Notes under the pieces: generated by a model | The model's input: the letters and a program-made list of their open reading frames with translations, nothing else | Databases searched by the model: none | Told to the model about the DNA's origin: nothing | Source: Trinickia sp. Y13 | Lineage (GTDB): Bacteria; Pseudomonadota; Gammaproteobacteria; Burkholderiales; Burkholderiaceae | DNA: 64,000 nucleotides | Assembly: GCF_029522115.1 (NCBI RefSeq) | Contig: NZ_JAKWFK010000016.1 | Coordinates: 1 to 64,000 of the forward strand | Reading direction: 5' to 3' | Program-made: the position numbers and the translations under genes | Shown: piece by piece, positions 1-9,096 of the stretch | Layout: each line of letters opens with the position of its first letter | How positions within the stretch are numbered: position 1 is the stretch's first letter

Positions 1-146
1 AGACGCACCGCCTCTTCCACGGCGATTTCGTCGAAGGGGTTCATCGACATCTTCACGTTTGCAATGTCGACGCCCGTGCCGTCCGACTTCACCCGGACCT
101 TGACGTTGTAGTCGACCACGCGCTTGACTGGCACCAAAATTTTCAT
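1..146 (-). CDS. etfB: Electron transfer flavoprotein beta subunit, N-terminal part (cut by window edge)
   Basis: The first 48 codons read [20 protein letters not shown] and continue through [20 protein letters not shown], the conserved start of EtfB. EtfB with EtfA carries electrons from acyl-CoA and other flavin dehydrogenases to the ETF-ubiquinone oxidoreductase. The ATG at 146 has a GGAG about 7 bases upstream. The rest of the gene, and presumably etfA, lie left of the window. A good sigma70-type promoter with a palindrome at its start lies about 240 bases upstream (383-424). Confidence 0.93.
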   Translation of the reverse strand, partial: MKILVPVKRVVDYNVKVRVKSDGTGVDIANVKMSMNPFDEIAVEEAVR

Positions 147-382
147 GCACTCGCTCCAAAGTTACGAATACGTCAACCCAGCGGCCATTATAGCGACAGC
201 CGGTCCCGCGGCCGCGCCGACCGCAGATCGGCAAACCCCCAATGGGCAAAAACGGCCGTGCCGGAGTAATGGACGGCAGCCCGGTCTCGGACTACCCGAC
301 GGCCTGCGCACACGGCCGGTCCGGATACAAGCGGCGGCCAGCACCGCAGCCCGCGCGCGGCGCCACAATGCTTCCGATTAAC

Positions 383-394
383 GAACGATCGTTC
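383..394. promoter_or_regulatory. 12-bp perfect palindrome, candidate TetR-type operator for etfB
   Basis: GAACGATCGTTC is a perfect dyad lying directly downstream of the -10 hexamer of the leftward etfB promoter, about where the transcription start should be. AACGNNCGTT-like dyads are common operators for TetR-family regulators of fatty-acid and acyl-CoA metabolism. That class is inferred; the regulator is not in the window. Confidence 0.45.
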
Positions 395-395
395 T

Positions 396-424
396 ATTCT
401 ATGGGCAAATAGCTCAAGCGCCAA
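396..424 (-). promoter_or_regulatory. Predicted sigma70 promoter for etfB
   Basis: On the minus strand TTGGCG (419-424) is separated by 17 bp from TAGAAT (396-401). Transcription would run left toward etfB. The palindrome GAACGATCGTTC overlaps the expected start site, so this promoter looks repressible. Confidence 0.5.
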
Positions 425-461
425 GCCCGGCTATCGATCACCGCCTCTAACGCCCGGCCGC

Positions 462-1115
462 TCACCGATGGCTCAGCCGGCGCACGAGCCAGTCCCCGAA
501 CGACTGCACCAACTGCACGAAGACGATCAGGATCACGACGACCGTCACCATCACTTCGGGCAGAAACCGTTGATAGCCGTAGCGGATTCCGAGATCGCCC
601 AGGCCGCCGCCTCCGATCGCGCCCGCCATCGCGGAATAGCCCACGAGCGAGACGAACGTGATCGTGAGCCCCGCGACGATGCCCGGCAACGCTTCGGGCA
701 GCAAGACTTTGAAGACGATCTGGCGCGTCGTCGCGCCGAGCGCTTCGGCGGTTTCGATGAGGCCGCGGTCGACCTCGCGCAAAGCCGTCTCGACCAACCG
801 CGCAACAAACGGCGCGGCGGCGATCGTCAGCGGCACGACCGCGGCCGCCGTGCCGATCGACGTGCCGACGATCGCGCGCGTGAACGGAATCACGGCCACG
901 AGCAGGATGATGAACGGCGTCGATCGCACCGCATTGATGGTCAATCCCATGGCGCGGTTCGCTGCGACGCTTTGCAGCACCCCACCGCGATCGGTCAGGA
1001 ACAGCAGCACGCCGAGCGGCAAACCGACGAGCGCGCCGAGAAGGCCGGAGATGCCGACCATGACGAGCGTCTCCCAGAACGACTGAACGAACATCGACGA
1101 CATTTCACTGAACAT
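462..1115 (-). CDS. metI: Methionine ABC transporter permease MetI
   Basis: 217-aa inner-membrane permease of the MetNIQ D/L-methionine importer. The sequence has five or so hydrophobic segments and the EAA-type loop ([20 protein letters not shown]) that docks on the ATPase. The start [17 protein letters not shown] is chosen because it matches the usual MetI N-terminus and overlaps the metN stop by 11 bases, implying translational coupling; MSSMF four codons later is an alternative. No metQ follows, so the binding protein must be encoded elsewhere or be missing. Confidence 0.9.
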   Translation of the reverse strand: MFSEMSSMFVQSFWETLVMVGISGLLGALVGLPLGVLLFLTDRGGVLQSVAANRAMGLTINAVRSTPFIILLVAVIPFTRAIVGTSIGTAAAVVPLTIAAAPFVARLVETALREVDRGLIETAEALGATTRQIVFKVLLPEALPGIVAGLTITFVSLVGYSAMAGAIGGGGLGDLGIRYGYQRFLPEVMVTVVVILIVFVQLVQSFGDWLVRRLSHR

Positions 1116-2139
1116 GCGAGAGCGCCTCCACGACAACGCCTTGCTCGCGCAAGAATGCGAGAGCGGCGTCAAGCTGCTTCGGTTCGCCGTCTGCGAGCAC
1201 GGCGAGCGAGCCGAACGCGCGCCCTTGAATCTCGTCCACCTGGCCATGCAGGATGTTGAAGTCGAGCGAGTAGCGACGAATCGTCTCCGACAGAATCGGC
1301 CGATCGACGCCGCCGCCGGCGAACGCGAGCCGCAATAACTGGCCTTCGCCCGCCTCGATTTGCGCGGCGACGCGCGCTTTCACGGCGCTGGGCAGTTCGT
1401 GCGCAATGACATCGCCCAGCAACGCGCGCGTGACATCGTGACGCGGCTCGAGGAAGACATCGACCACATTGCCCTGTTCCACGATACGACCGGCATCGAG
1501 CACCGCGACACGGTCGCAGACGTCCTTGATCACCTCCATCTGGTGCGTGATGAGCACGATCGTGAGGCCCAATTCGCGATTGATGCGCTTGAGCAGTTCG
1601 AGGATCGAGCGCGTCGTTTCGGGATCGAGTGCGGAGGTCGCCTCATCGGAGAGCAAGACCTTCGGCCGGCTCGCCAGCGCTCGCGCGATTCCGACGCGTT
1701 GCTTCTGTCCGCCACTGATGCGCGCCGGATACCGGTCCTTGAGCGCGGTGAGCCCCACGAGCTCGAGCAGCGGCAACACCGTTCGTTCGATTTCGGTGCG
1801 TTTCATGCCCGCAAGCTCGAGCGGAAGGGCGACGTTATCGAACACCGTGCGCGAACTGAGCAGGTTGAAGTGTTGAAACACCATCCCGATTTCGCGGCGC
1901 GCCTCGCGCAACGCCGCTGGCGCAAGTGCGGTCAACACCTTGCCGTCGACCACGACTTCACCCGCACTCGGGCGCGTGAGCAGATTGATGGTGCGCACGA
2001 GCGTACTCTTGCCCGCGCCGCTGCGGCCGATGATGCCGAAGATCTGGCCTGCGGCAATGCTCAAATTGATGTCGTGCAGGGCCTCGACCCAGCCGCTCGG
2101 ACCGGCGAAACGCTGCGAGAGATGACGAAGTTCGATCAT
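1105..2139 (-). CDS. metN: Methionine ABC transporter ATP-binding protein MetN
   Basis: 344-aa ATPase of the methionine importer. Walker A is GRSGAGKST, the signature motif is SGGQKQR and Walker B is [13 protein letters not shown]. The last ~80 residues (from [12 protein letters not shown]) form the NIL domain that binds methionine and trans-inhibits transport, which separates MetN from other ABC ATPases. The start [11 protein letters not shown] at 2139 is the family start; longer in-frame starts would add an unconserved tail. It is the first gene of metNI. Confidence 0.93.
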   Translation of the reverse strand: MIELRHLSQRFAGPSGWVEALHDINLSIAAGQIFGIIGRSGAGKSTLVRTINLLTRPSAGEVVVDGKVLTALAPAALREARREIGMVFQHFNLLSSRTVFDNVALPLELAGMKRTEIERTVLPLLELVGLTALKDRYPARISGGQKQRVGIARALASRPKVLLSDEATSALDPETTRSILELLKRINRELGLTIVLITHQMEVIKDVCDRVAVLDAGRIVEQGNVVDVFLEPRHDVTRALLGDVIAHELPSAVKARVAAQIEAGEGQLLRLAFAGGGVDRPILSETIRRYSLDFNILHGQVDEIQGRAFGSLAVLADGEPKQLDAALAFLREQGVVVEALSHVQ

Positions 2140-2379
2140 AAATGACGAAACGGCGGCGACTGCCCGCCGGCGCATGTGCGCTGGGCCAATCAACCGCCGT
2201 CGCTGTTGCGAGAAAAGAAGACGAGGTCCAATTTTATCGCACCGCACAAATAGGCTTTAATAATTAATTGCCACGCCTTAATGAGTTTTTGAAATTAGAG
2301 GAAGCCACCGTGCAAGCGTTCTCGCCCGTTTGCGGCAGCGCGGCTATGATCGCGCACATCCGACGAGGAGGCCCCGACG

Positions 2380-3300
2380 ATGTCGACGAGAACCGCGCTG
2401 CCCGATGGCACCACCCCCACTCCCCCGGCTGGCGGCGTTCCGAGTGCAGCCGAACCGCACGCTATCGGAACGGTACGGACCGCCGACGGCGTGGACCTCG
2501 CGCTGTACCGCTGGCCGTGCACGCTCCCGGTTCGCGCGACCGTGGCACTGCTGCATGGCTTGGCCGAGCACGCGGGGCGATATGCCGCACTGGCGGAGCG
2601 GCTGGGCGCTCGGGGCATCGAACTGGTCGCCGTCGATTTGCGGGGCCATGGGCACTCGCCTGGCGAACGAACCTGGGTCACGGCCTTCGACGACTATCTG
2701 CACGATGCCCGCGCATTGCTAGACGCCGCGGCGCGCCCCGATGCCCCGCTGTTCCTCATGGGCCACAGCATGGGCGGCACGATCGCCACATTGTTCGCCA
2801 TCGAGCGAATGGAAGCGTTCGAGCGCGCGGGCAGGCCGGTGGCAGGGCTGATCCTTTCGAGCCCCGCGCTTGCGCCGGGCAAGGACGTGCCCCGCTGGAT
2901 GCTGGCGGCGAGCCGGATCGTGAGCCGCCTATGGCCGCGCTACAAGGCGATGAAGATCGAGCCTGCGCTGCTTTCGCGCAACTCGGGCGTCGTCGAAGCG
3001 AACCGCCTCGACCCGCTCGTCCATCACGCCGCCGTCCCAGCGCGCACAGGCGCGCAGATCCTCGAAGCCATGGCGCGCATCGAGCAAGGCCGAGGGTCGC
3101 TGCACTTGCCGGTGCTCGTCTATCACGGCACGGCCGACAAACTGACCGAGCCCGACGGCAGTCGCGCGTTCATCGAGCACGTCGGCGCTACCGACCGAAC
3201 GCTCTCGCTCTATGAAGGCGCGTATCACGAAACCATGAACGACCTCGATCGAGACCGAGTCATCGATGCGCTGACGCAGTGGATCCTCGCACACGTCTGA
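2380..3300 (+). CDS. Alpha/beta hydrolase, monoacylglycerol lipase / lysophospholipase family
   Basis: 306-aa cytoplasmic serine hydrolase of the Hydrolase_4 type. The nucleophile elbow GHSMGG puts the catalytic Ser at residue 130; Asp253 (HGTADKLTEP) and His283 (AYHETMND) complete the triad. The LRGHGHS motif (88-94) and the oxyanion segment LLHGLAEHAGRY (58-69) are typical of monoacylglycerol lipase-like enzymes. A GAGGAGG sits about 10 bases before the ATG. It is divergent from metN and stands alone. The substrate is not known; hydrolysis of monoacylglycerols or lysophospholipids is a family-level inference. Confidence 0.85.
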   Translation: MSTRTALPDGTTPTPPAGGVPSAAEPHAIGTVRTADGVDLALYRWPCTLPVRATVALLHGLAEHAGRYAALAERLGARGIELVAVDLRGHGHSPGERTWVTAFDDYLHDARALLDAAARPDAPLFLMGHSMGGTIATLFAIERMEAFERAGRPVAGLILSSPALAPGKDVPRWMLAASRIVSRLWPRYKAMKIEPALLSRNSGVVEANRLDPLVHHAAVPARTGAQILEAMARIEQGRGSLHLPVLVYHGTADKLTEPDGSRAFIEHVGATDRTLSLYEGAYHETMNDLDRDRVIDALTQWILAHV

Positions 3301-3357
3301 GTTCGACGCCGTTCGCGGCAGGTTCCATCGAAGCGCCAGCGTGATCTATCGGGTTCG

Positions 3358-4173
3358 TCAGGCGCGCCAGTTGGGCGCGCGCTTGTCGATGAACGCCTGC
3401 ATGCCCTCCTGCGCAACCGGGTCGTTCGCATTGCAGGCGATCGTCTGACCGGCCATCTGATAGGCCGCTTCGATGCCCGTTTCCAGTTGCCGATAGAACA
3501 GCGACTTGCCCATGCTCACGGCGGCGGCCGGTTTGTCGCAGATGCGTTTGGCCAGCGCGGCGACATCGGTGTCGAGCGCATCGAGCGGCGTCATATGGTT
3601 AATCAGCCCGAGTTCGCGCGCCTTGGCCGCATCGATGAAATCGCCGGTCATGAGCATCTCGAACGCCGCTTTGCGTGGAATATTGCGCGAGAGCGGCACG
3701 GCCGGCGTCGAGCAGAACAAGCCGTAATGGATGCCCGAGGTCGCGAAACGCGCCGTATCGGCCGCCACCGCGAGATCGCACATCGCCACGAGCTGGCAGC
3801 CCGCCGCCGTCGCAATCCCCTGCACGCGCGCGATCACGGGCTGCGGCATCCGCTGAATCGTCATCATCAGCGCGGAACAACGCCCGAAGAGCCGCTGATA
3901 GAACTCGAGCGAAGGACTCGCTCGCAACTCCTTCAAGTCGTGCCCGGCGCAATACGCGCGCCCCTCGGCCGCGAGCACCACGACGCGCGCGTCCGATTGC
4001 GCAATCGCGGAGAGCGCTGCCTGCAACTGCTCGATCAGATCTTCCGACAGTGCATTGAAGGCGTCGGGGCGATTCAGGGTGACCCGCACAACGCCCGCAA
4101 GTCCGTACGCGTCGCGCTCGATCAAGAGCGCTTCCGAAGTGGAACGCGAAGAAGAGGAAGATGGGTGATTCAT
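3358..4173 (-). CDS. Enoyl-CoA hydratase/isomerase family protein
   Basis: 271-aa crotonase-fold protein. The CoA/oxyanion segment AEGRAYCAGHDLKELR (about 70-85) and the second segment AAGCQLVAMCDLAVAADTARF are clear. The stretch SGIHYGLFCSTPAVPLSRNI resembles the ECHDC3-like subgroup more than classical FadB-type hydratases, and I do not see the usual second catalytic Glu context. The reaction is therefore uncertain. It converges with the hydrolase at 2380-3300. The 9-bp repeat array begins 52 bases upstream of its start. Confidence 0.85.
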   Translation of the reverse strand: MNHPSSSSSRSTSEALLIERDAYGLAGVVRVTLNRPDAFNALSEDLIEQLQAALSAIAQSDARVVVLAAEGRAYCAGHDLKELRASPSLEFYQRLFGRCSALMMTIQRMPQPVIARVQGIATAAGCQLVAMCDLAVAADTARFATSGIHYGLFCSTPAVPLSRNIPRKAAFEMLMTGDFIDAAKARELGLINHMTPLDALDTDVAALAKRICDKPAAAVSMGKSLFYRQLETGIEAAYQMAGQTIACNANDPVAQEGMQAFIDKRAPNWRA

Positions 4174-4224
4174 GATGCGCTCGCTCCTGGCAACAAATAC
4201 AAATGCGATCGGTCGTGGGTTCGT

Positions 4225-4331
4225 GCTTCAGCTGCTTCAGCTGCTTCAGCTGCTTCAGCTGCTTCAGCTGCTTCAGCTGCTTCAGCTGCTTCAGCTGCTT
4301 CAGCTGCTTCAGCTGCTTCAGCTGCTTCAGC
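4225..4331. repeat. 9-bp tandem repeat, about 11.9 copies (GCTTCAGCT)
   Basis: Eleven perfect copies of GCTTCAGCT run from 4225 to 4323, followed by 8 bases of a twelfth copy. The array lies in the 203-bp gap between the start of the enoyl-CoA hydratase gene and the end of the deacetylase-like gene, both transcribed leftward. Because the unit is 9 bp and has no stop codon, several frames stay open through it (reading Leu-Leu-Gln, Lys-Gln-Leu or Ala-Ala-Ser), which creates spurious long reading frames. Such perfect arrays are prone to slippage and copy-number variation. Confidence 0.97.
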
Positions 4332-4376
4332 GTGCCGCTGCCTACCGCGGCGTGCCTCTGGGCGTTCGGGCGCGCT

Positions 4377-5300
4377 TCAGATTCCAGCCAACGCGCGCAA
4401 GTGCGCAACGACGCTACGTCCGAGCGCCGACAAGTTGTAGCCCCCTTCGAGGCAGCTAACGATACGGCCGTGCGCGTAGCGCTCGGCGATGCGGCGAATT
4501 TGATCCGTTATCCACGTGTAGTCGTCCTCCACGAGCCCCATGTTGCCGAGATCGTCTTCTCGATGCGCGTCGAAACCCGCCGAGACGAAGATCATCTCGG
4601 GCTTGAACGCTTCGAGCCGCGGCAGCCACACGAGATCGATCGCCTCGCGCACCGCGGCGCCCGGCGTGCGCGCCGGCAACGGCACATTGGCCATGTTCGG
4701 CGCGTGGTTGTCGGCGCCGCTGAACGGATAGAACGGGTGCTGAAAGAAGCTGCACATCAGCACGCGCTCATCGCCGGCAAACGCCGCCTCGGTGCCGTTG
4801 CCGTGATGCACGTCGAAGTCGATGATGGCCACGCGCGACAAGCCGCGCACTTCGAGCGCGTGACGCGCGGCGATCGCCACGTTGTTGAAGAAGCAAAAAC
4901 CCATCGCGCGAGCGGGCTCCGCATGGTGTCCCGGGGGCCGCACGGCACAGAACGCGTTGTCGTACCGCCCGTCGATCACGGCGTCGGTGGCGGCGACGGC
5001 CGCGCCGGCCGCTCGTAGCGCGGCCTGCCACGTATGGGGGTTCATGGCGGTATCGGGGTCGATCCACGCATGGCCCTCGCTCGGCGCGCTGCGCTCGATG
5101 AATTCGATATGCGCGCGTGTATGCACACGTGCGAGATCGGCCACTTGCGCGAGCGGCGCACTCTCGCGCTCGATGAATTCGGCAATGCGACTCGCGATCA
5201 ACTGATCCTCGATCGCGACGAGACGCTCGGGACATTCCGGATGCCCGCGCCCCATCTCGTGCAGCAGGCAGTCGGGGTGTGAGTAGACAGCGGTGGCCAT
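4377..5300 (-). CDS. Histone deacetylase family protein (AcuC/APAH-like)
   Basis: 307-aa zinc-dependent arginase/deacetylase-fold enzyme. Visible motifs are the active-site histidine pair RPPGHHAEP, the metal ligands in IIDFDVHHGNGTEAAF (Asp and His) and the C-terminal SAGFDAHREDDLG. Bacterial members deacetylate acetyl-lysine proteins, acetylpolyamines or small amides; the true substrate cannot be told from sequence. The start MATAVYSHPDCLLHEMG is the family N-terminus. It is transcribed leftward toward the 9-bp repeat. Confidence 0.9.
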   Translation of the reverse strand: MATAVYSHPDCLLHEMGRGHPECPERLVAIEDQLIASRIAEFIERESAPLAQVADLARVHTRAHIEFIERSAPSEGHAWIDPDTAMNPHTWQAALRAAGAAVAATDAVIDGRYDNAFCAVRPPGHHAEPARAMGFCFFNNVAIAARHALEVRGLSRVAIIDFDVHHGNGTEAAFAGDERVLMCSFFQHPFYPFSGADNHAPNMANVPLPARTPGAAVREAIDLVWLPRLEAFKPEMIFVSAGFDAHREDDLGNMGLVEDDYTWITDQIRRIAERYAHGRIVSCLEGGYNLSALGRSVVAHLRALAGI

Positions 5301-5562
5301 GATCGTTCGTTTGCCGCAGTCGCGGCATGTCTCCTGGGTTGCTTCGTCGGCCTTCGTCGGCCTTGTGTCGCAGGTGCGGCCGCGCACCGAACTACGTTAC
5401 CACAGGAGCCGGCGCCCGTTCCCGGACGCCGCGCGTCTAAGGTGCGTCAACCGGCGTCGCCGTGCCATCTCACCGCGCACCGCGCTCGCCTGCGGTTCCG
5501 CCCGCGCCGACCGTTCGCTATACTGCGCCGAACGCCAGAACGAGTTCGCAGCTGTGCCTTCG

Positions 5563-6888
5563 ATGCGCACGCGAACCCGAGCGGTCCGACGCCCTCTTTC
5601 GCTCTCTTCTATGACCGGTCAACTCGCATCTACCGCCGCCCCACGCCGGCGCCTCGCCGTTCTTCTCGCACTGATGCTCGGCGCCGCCGTTTCGTCGCAG
5701 AACGGCTACGCCCAGAACGCTGCCCCCGCCAAGCACCGAAGCCATCTTGCGCAAGGCGCGCAAGGTCAACGGACGCATTCGGCCTCGCCGGGCGCGACCT
5801 TCGAAGAAGAGATCATTCCGCAACGTTACGTCGACAACGCGGATGTCAACGCATTCATCGACGATATGGTGGCGCGCTATGACTTCGACGCGACCGCGCT
5901 GCACGCCCTATTCGCCGGCGTGAGCTACTCGGCTACCGCCGTCAAGCTCGTCACCCCGGCGCCGACGCCGTTCGTCAAGAATTGGCAAGTCTATCAGGCG
6001 CGCTTCCTCGATCCGGTGCGCATCAACGCGGGCGTCGAATTCTGGCGCGAGAACCGCGCGACGCTGCAACGCGCCTACGAGCAATTCGGCGTGCCGCCCG
6101 AGATCGTCGTCGGCATCATCGGTGTGGAGACGATATACGGCCGCTATATGGGCAACTTCCGCGTGCTCGATGCGCTCACGACGCTCGCGTTCGACTATCC
6201 GAATACGCCGAACCGCGCCGAGCGCGAAATGACGTTTCGCAAGAACCTCGTGGACTATCTCGTCTGGACACGCGACGCCCAGATCGACCCGACGTCGGTG
6301 CTCGGCTCATACACGGGCGCCATCGGGATTCCTCAATTCTTGCCGAGCAGCATCGTCAAGTACGCGGTCGATTACGAAGGCAACAAGCGGATCGATCTGC
6401 GCACGAGCACAGCCGACGCAATCGGCAGCGTGGCCAACTACCTGAAGGAAAACGGCTGGGAGAACGGGCGTCCGGTCGTGTGGCGGATCGCGCACGACGC
6501 CGGCAGCCTCGGCGTCGCGCAGGCTGCCGCCGATGGGCAGCCACAGCCGCACTGGCCACTCGCTCAACTGCTGCGTGCGGGCATGCTGCTCGATCAGCCG
6601 GGGCTCGATCTAACTTCGGAAGCCAGCACGCCCATCACCGTCATCGATCTGCCGACGCCCGGCCAACCGACCGAGTACATGCTCGGGCTGCAGAATTTCT
6701 ACGCGCTCACTCGCTATAACCGCAGCTTCTTCTACGCGCTCGCCGTGTACGAGCTCGGCCAGCGCGTCAAGGCGCGTATCGAGCAAGAAGATGGGACCAT
6801 TCAGAGTGCCGGTTCGACTGCGCCCTCGGCTTCTTCGGCATCGGCGCCGGCTTCGGGCGTGAATTCGGCTTCGGCGTCAGAACGTTAG
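5563..6888 (+). CDS. mltB: Lytic murein transglycosylase B
   Basis: 441-aa periplasmic muramidase that cleaves the MurNAc-GlcNAc bond to give 1,6-anhydro-muropeptides. After an N-terminal hydrophobic signal segment (RRRLAVLLALMLGAAVSS) the SLT_2 catalytic domain spans about residues 85-390. The catalytic Glu is in GVETIYGRYMGNFRVLDAL (residue 189), and ALTTLAFDYPNTPNRAEREM and GSYTGAIGIPQFLPSSI are hallmark MltB segments. There is no lipobox, so the protein looks soluble. No clear ribosome site marks the start; ATG at 5611 is an alternative. Its 3' end overlaps the convergent gene at 6877 by 12 bases. Confidence 0.88.
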   Translation: MRTRTRAVRRPLSLSSMTGQLASTAAPRRRLAVLLALMLGAAVSSQNGYAQNAAPAKHRSHLAQGAQGQRTHSASPGATFEEEIIPQRYVDNADVNAFIDDMVARYDFDATALHALFAGVSYSATAVKLVTPAPTPFVKNWQVYQARFLDPVRINAGVEFWRENRATLQRAYEQFGVPPEIVVGIIGVETIYGRYMGNFRVLDALTTLAFDYPNTPNRAEREMTFRKNLVDYLVWTRDAQIDPTSVLGSYTGAIGIPQFLPSSIVKYAVDYEGNKRIDLRTSTADAIGSVANYLKENGWENGRPVVWRIAHDAGSLGVAQAAADGQPQPHWPLAQLLRAGMLLDQPGLDLTSEASTPITVIDLPTPGQPTEYMLGLQNFYALTRYNRSFFYALAVYELGQRVKARIEQEDGTIQSAGSTAPSASSASAPASGVNSASASER

Positions 6889-7911
6889 GCTCGCACTCGT
6901 CGGCGTCACCGTGACGCCGTAGTTGCAGACGGGAGCACCGGCTTGCAGTAGCCCGCTCGCGGCCCACCGCACATTGCGAATGCGCTTCTTTTCGACATCG
7001 AGCAATGAGACCTGAGTGAAGTCGACGAAGCCGTTGCTCGAATAGTGGGCGCATGCGCCAACCCCGTAAACTTCGACGACACCGGCAAACGCCCAATCGA
7101 ATGTTTGCCCATAACTGCTCGTTTTCTTCAGGGTGGACGCGCGGCCGCTCGTCTTATCGATCGTTGCGATATCCCACCTCGAGCACACTTGCCCCACCGC
7201 GCAGTCGCCGGCGATCTTGCCGACGATCAAATCGCCCGTGGCGACCGGCTCCGGCACGCTGTGATCGACGTTGCCGCCTTGGCAGCAATTCCAACTGGCA
7301 ATGGTCCATGCGTGATCGTTGAAGCCATTCCAACCGAGCACCGGCTGCAAGATGCTGACGATGTTCTCGTAATCCTCGAGCCCGGGAAAGAAGTACAGCA
7401 CCTGGCCGACATCCGATGCCGGTGCGGACGGCACGAGCCAGTTCGCGCTGATTCCTCCGAACGGCGCTTTGTCGTGGTACCAACTTGCTTCGAGCCAACC
7501 GTCGGCTCGAGGCGGTCGATTTGCGCCGGCCGCGGGGGGCTTTGCCCCAGGCGCCGCCGACATCCCGGGCTCGATGCGGCTCCCGCTTTTGGTATAGCGC
7601 GCATAGCCGCAGGCGTGAGCGGGCGAACGTGTGCCGTCGGCATGCAGCACCCGCCCGTCGGCTAGCAAGATGTCGGAGCGGCCGACCGTGCGCACACAGG
7701 AAGGATGAAAATAACCGAACGGCGTAATGACATAGCCTTGCGGCACGTTGGACGGCGCATGATGCGCAAGCGTGGGCGCGGGCCCCGTGGCGGCCGGGGT
7801 CTCGTCGGCCCAGCCCGCGGTCGGCACCGCGCAATACAAGACGATGCCTAAGAAGAGAACAGCGAGCGCGCCGATTCGCGCGATCGGCGGCTTGGCGATG
7901 CGATGTCCCAT
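6877..7911 (-). CDS. Uncharacterised secreted protein
   Basis: 344 aa with a signal peptide (IGALAVLFLGIVLYCAVPTAGWA, first ~35 residues). The mature part is rich in Gly, Trp and aromatic residues and in cysteines, with the segment DGWLEASWYHDKAPFGGISA followed by VLYFFPGLEDYENIVSILQP and TIASWNCCQGG. That looks like an extracellular beta-rich domain; similar hypothetical proteins are known in soil bacteria and fungi, but I cannot assign a named family. Catalytic residues are not evident. The stop codon lies inside the mltB coding sequence, on the opposite strand. Confidence 0.75.
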   Translation of the reverse strand: MGHRIAKPPIARIGALAVLFLGIVLYCAVPTAGWADETPAATGPAPTLAHHAPSNVPQGYVITPFGYFHPSCVRTVGRSDILLADGRVLHADGTRSPAHACGYARYTKSGSRIEPGMSAAPGAKPPAAGANRPPRADGWLEASWYHDKAPFGGISANWLVPSAPASDVGQVLYFFPGLEDYENIVSILQPVLGWNGFNDHAWTIASWNCCQGGNVDHSVPEPVATGDLIVGKIAGDCAVGQVCSRWDIATIDKTSGRASTLKKTSSYGQTFDWAFAGVVEVYGVGACAHYSSNGFVDFTQVSLLDVEKKRIRNVRWAASGLLQAGAPVCNYGVTVTPTSASLTF

Positions 7912-8073
7912 ATCGGCTCCTGTCGAGCGGTCGAGATCGTCGCGCCCTCTTGGGGCGCAACGCGGTGGCGCTTGTCGACTGGCAATATAGGACGCGTCTT
8001 CACCGAGACACAGCTATCCAGATGATCAGGGTGTGCATTCGATAGAAAACACGATCTCCGGGGCATACGCCCG

Positions 8074-8976
8074 TCAAGCGGGAAACACGCCGGTCGAGAG
8101 ATACCGATCGCCGCGATCGCATACGATGAACACGATTGTTGCGTTTTCGACTTGCCGCGCCACGCGCAGAGCAACCTCGCACGCGCCGCCCGACGAGATT
8201 CCGCAGAAGATGCCTTCGACAGCGGCCAGGCGCCGCGCCATGGTCTCGGCCGCCGCTTGCGAGACGTTCTCGGTGCGATCGATCCGAGTGCGGTCGAAGA
8301 TTTTCGGCATGTACGCCTCCGGCCACTTGCGGATGCCCGGAATGCGCGAACCTTCCTCGGGCTGCGCCCCGATGATCTCGATCGCCGGGTTCTGCTCTTT
8401 CAAATAGCGCGAGACGCCCATGATCGTGCCGGTCGTACCCATCGACGAGACGAAATGCGTGACGCGACCTTCGGTATCACGCCAAATTTCAGGCCCCGTC
8501 GCCTCGTAATGCGCCGCGGGATTGTCGGGGTTCGCGAACTGATCGAGGATGATGCCGCGCCCGTCGCGCTGCATTTGCTCGGCCAGATCGCGCGCATATT
8601 CCATCCCGCCTTTCACCGGCGTCAGCACGATTTCAGCACCGTATGCAGCCATGCTCTGGCGCCGCTCGACCGATAGGTCCTCCGGCATCAGCAAGACCAT
8701 CTTGTAGCCGCGGATCGCCGCCGCCATGGCGAGCGCGATCCCGGTGTTGCCGCTCGTCGCTTCGATCAGCGTGTCGCCCGGCTTGATGCGGCCGCGCGCC
8801 TCCGCTTTCTTGATCATCGACAAGGCTGGACGATCTTTCACGGAGCCCGCGGGATTGTTCCCTTCTAGCTTCGCGAGCACGACGTTGTTGCGGCTGCGGA
8901 TCTCGTCGTCGGATAAGCGGACGAGTTGGACCAGCGGCGTGTTGCCGATCGTGTCTTCGATGGTTTTGTAAGGCAT
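8074..8976 (-). CDS. cysM: Cysteine synthase B (O-acetylserine sulfhydrylase B)
   Basis: 300-aa PLP enzyme that makes cysteine (or S-sulfocysteine from thiosulfate) out of O-acetyl-L-serine. The PLP lysine is in EGNNPAGSVKDRPA, the substrate loop is EATSGNTGIALAMAAA and the phosphate-binding glycines are in GTTGTIMGVSRYL and CGISSGGA. The wording EGNNPAGSVKDRPA is the CysM form rather than CysK. The start MPYKTIEDTIGNTPLVQL at 8976 is the family start; longer frames have no homology. Confidence 0.93.
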   Translation of the reverse strand: MPYKTIEDTIGNTPLVQLVRLSDDEIRSRNNVVLAKLEGNNPAGSVKDRPALSMIKKAEARGRIKPGDTLIEATSGNTGIALAMAAAIRGYKMVLLMPEDLSVERRQSMAAYGAEIVLTPVKGGMEYARDLAEQMQRDGRGIILDQFANPDNPAAHYEATGPEIWRDTEGRVTHFVSSMGTTGTIMGVSRYLKEQNPAIEIIGAQPEEGSRIPGIRKWPEAYMPKIFDRTRIDRTENVSQAAAETMARRLAAVEGIFCGISSGGACEVALRVARQVENATIVFIVCDRGDRYLSTGVFPA

Positions 8977-9096
8977 AGGCGTGACGCGCGGCGCGCGCTC
9001 ATCTTTGGCGATAGGAATGAGCCGATTGTAAAGCACGCAGCCAGCGACCGCCGCGTAGGGTCTTTTTGGCGCACGCCGGGCAACGGGCCTACCAGC

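Larger units (their letters stand above)
147..461. other. Intergenic region between etfB and metI
   Basis: No credible coding sequence was found here. In most Burkholderiaceae metNI is followed by the binding-protein gene metQ; this gap is too short for it and shows no remnant I can recognise. It holds the leftward etfB promoter (396-424), the 12-bp palindrome (383-394) and a long presumed 5' untranslated leader for etfB. Confidence 0.6.

Noticed and set aside
4225-4331. CRISPR array
   Set aside because: The unit is 9 bp with no spacers and no cas genes; it is a simple tandem repeat.
4203-5018. Long frames running through the 9-bp repeat (poly Phe-Ser-Cys or Leu-Leu-Gln)
   Set aside because: The 9-bp unit has no stop in several frames, so it opens artificial reading frames; their flanks are antisense to the deacetylase gene.
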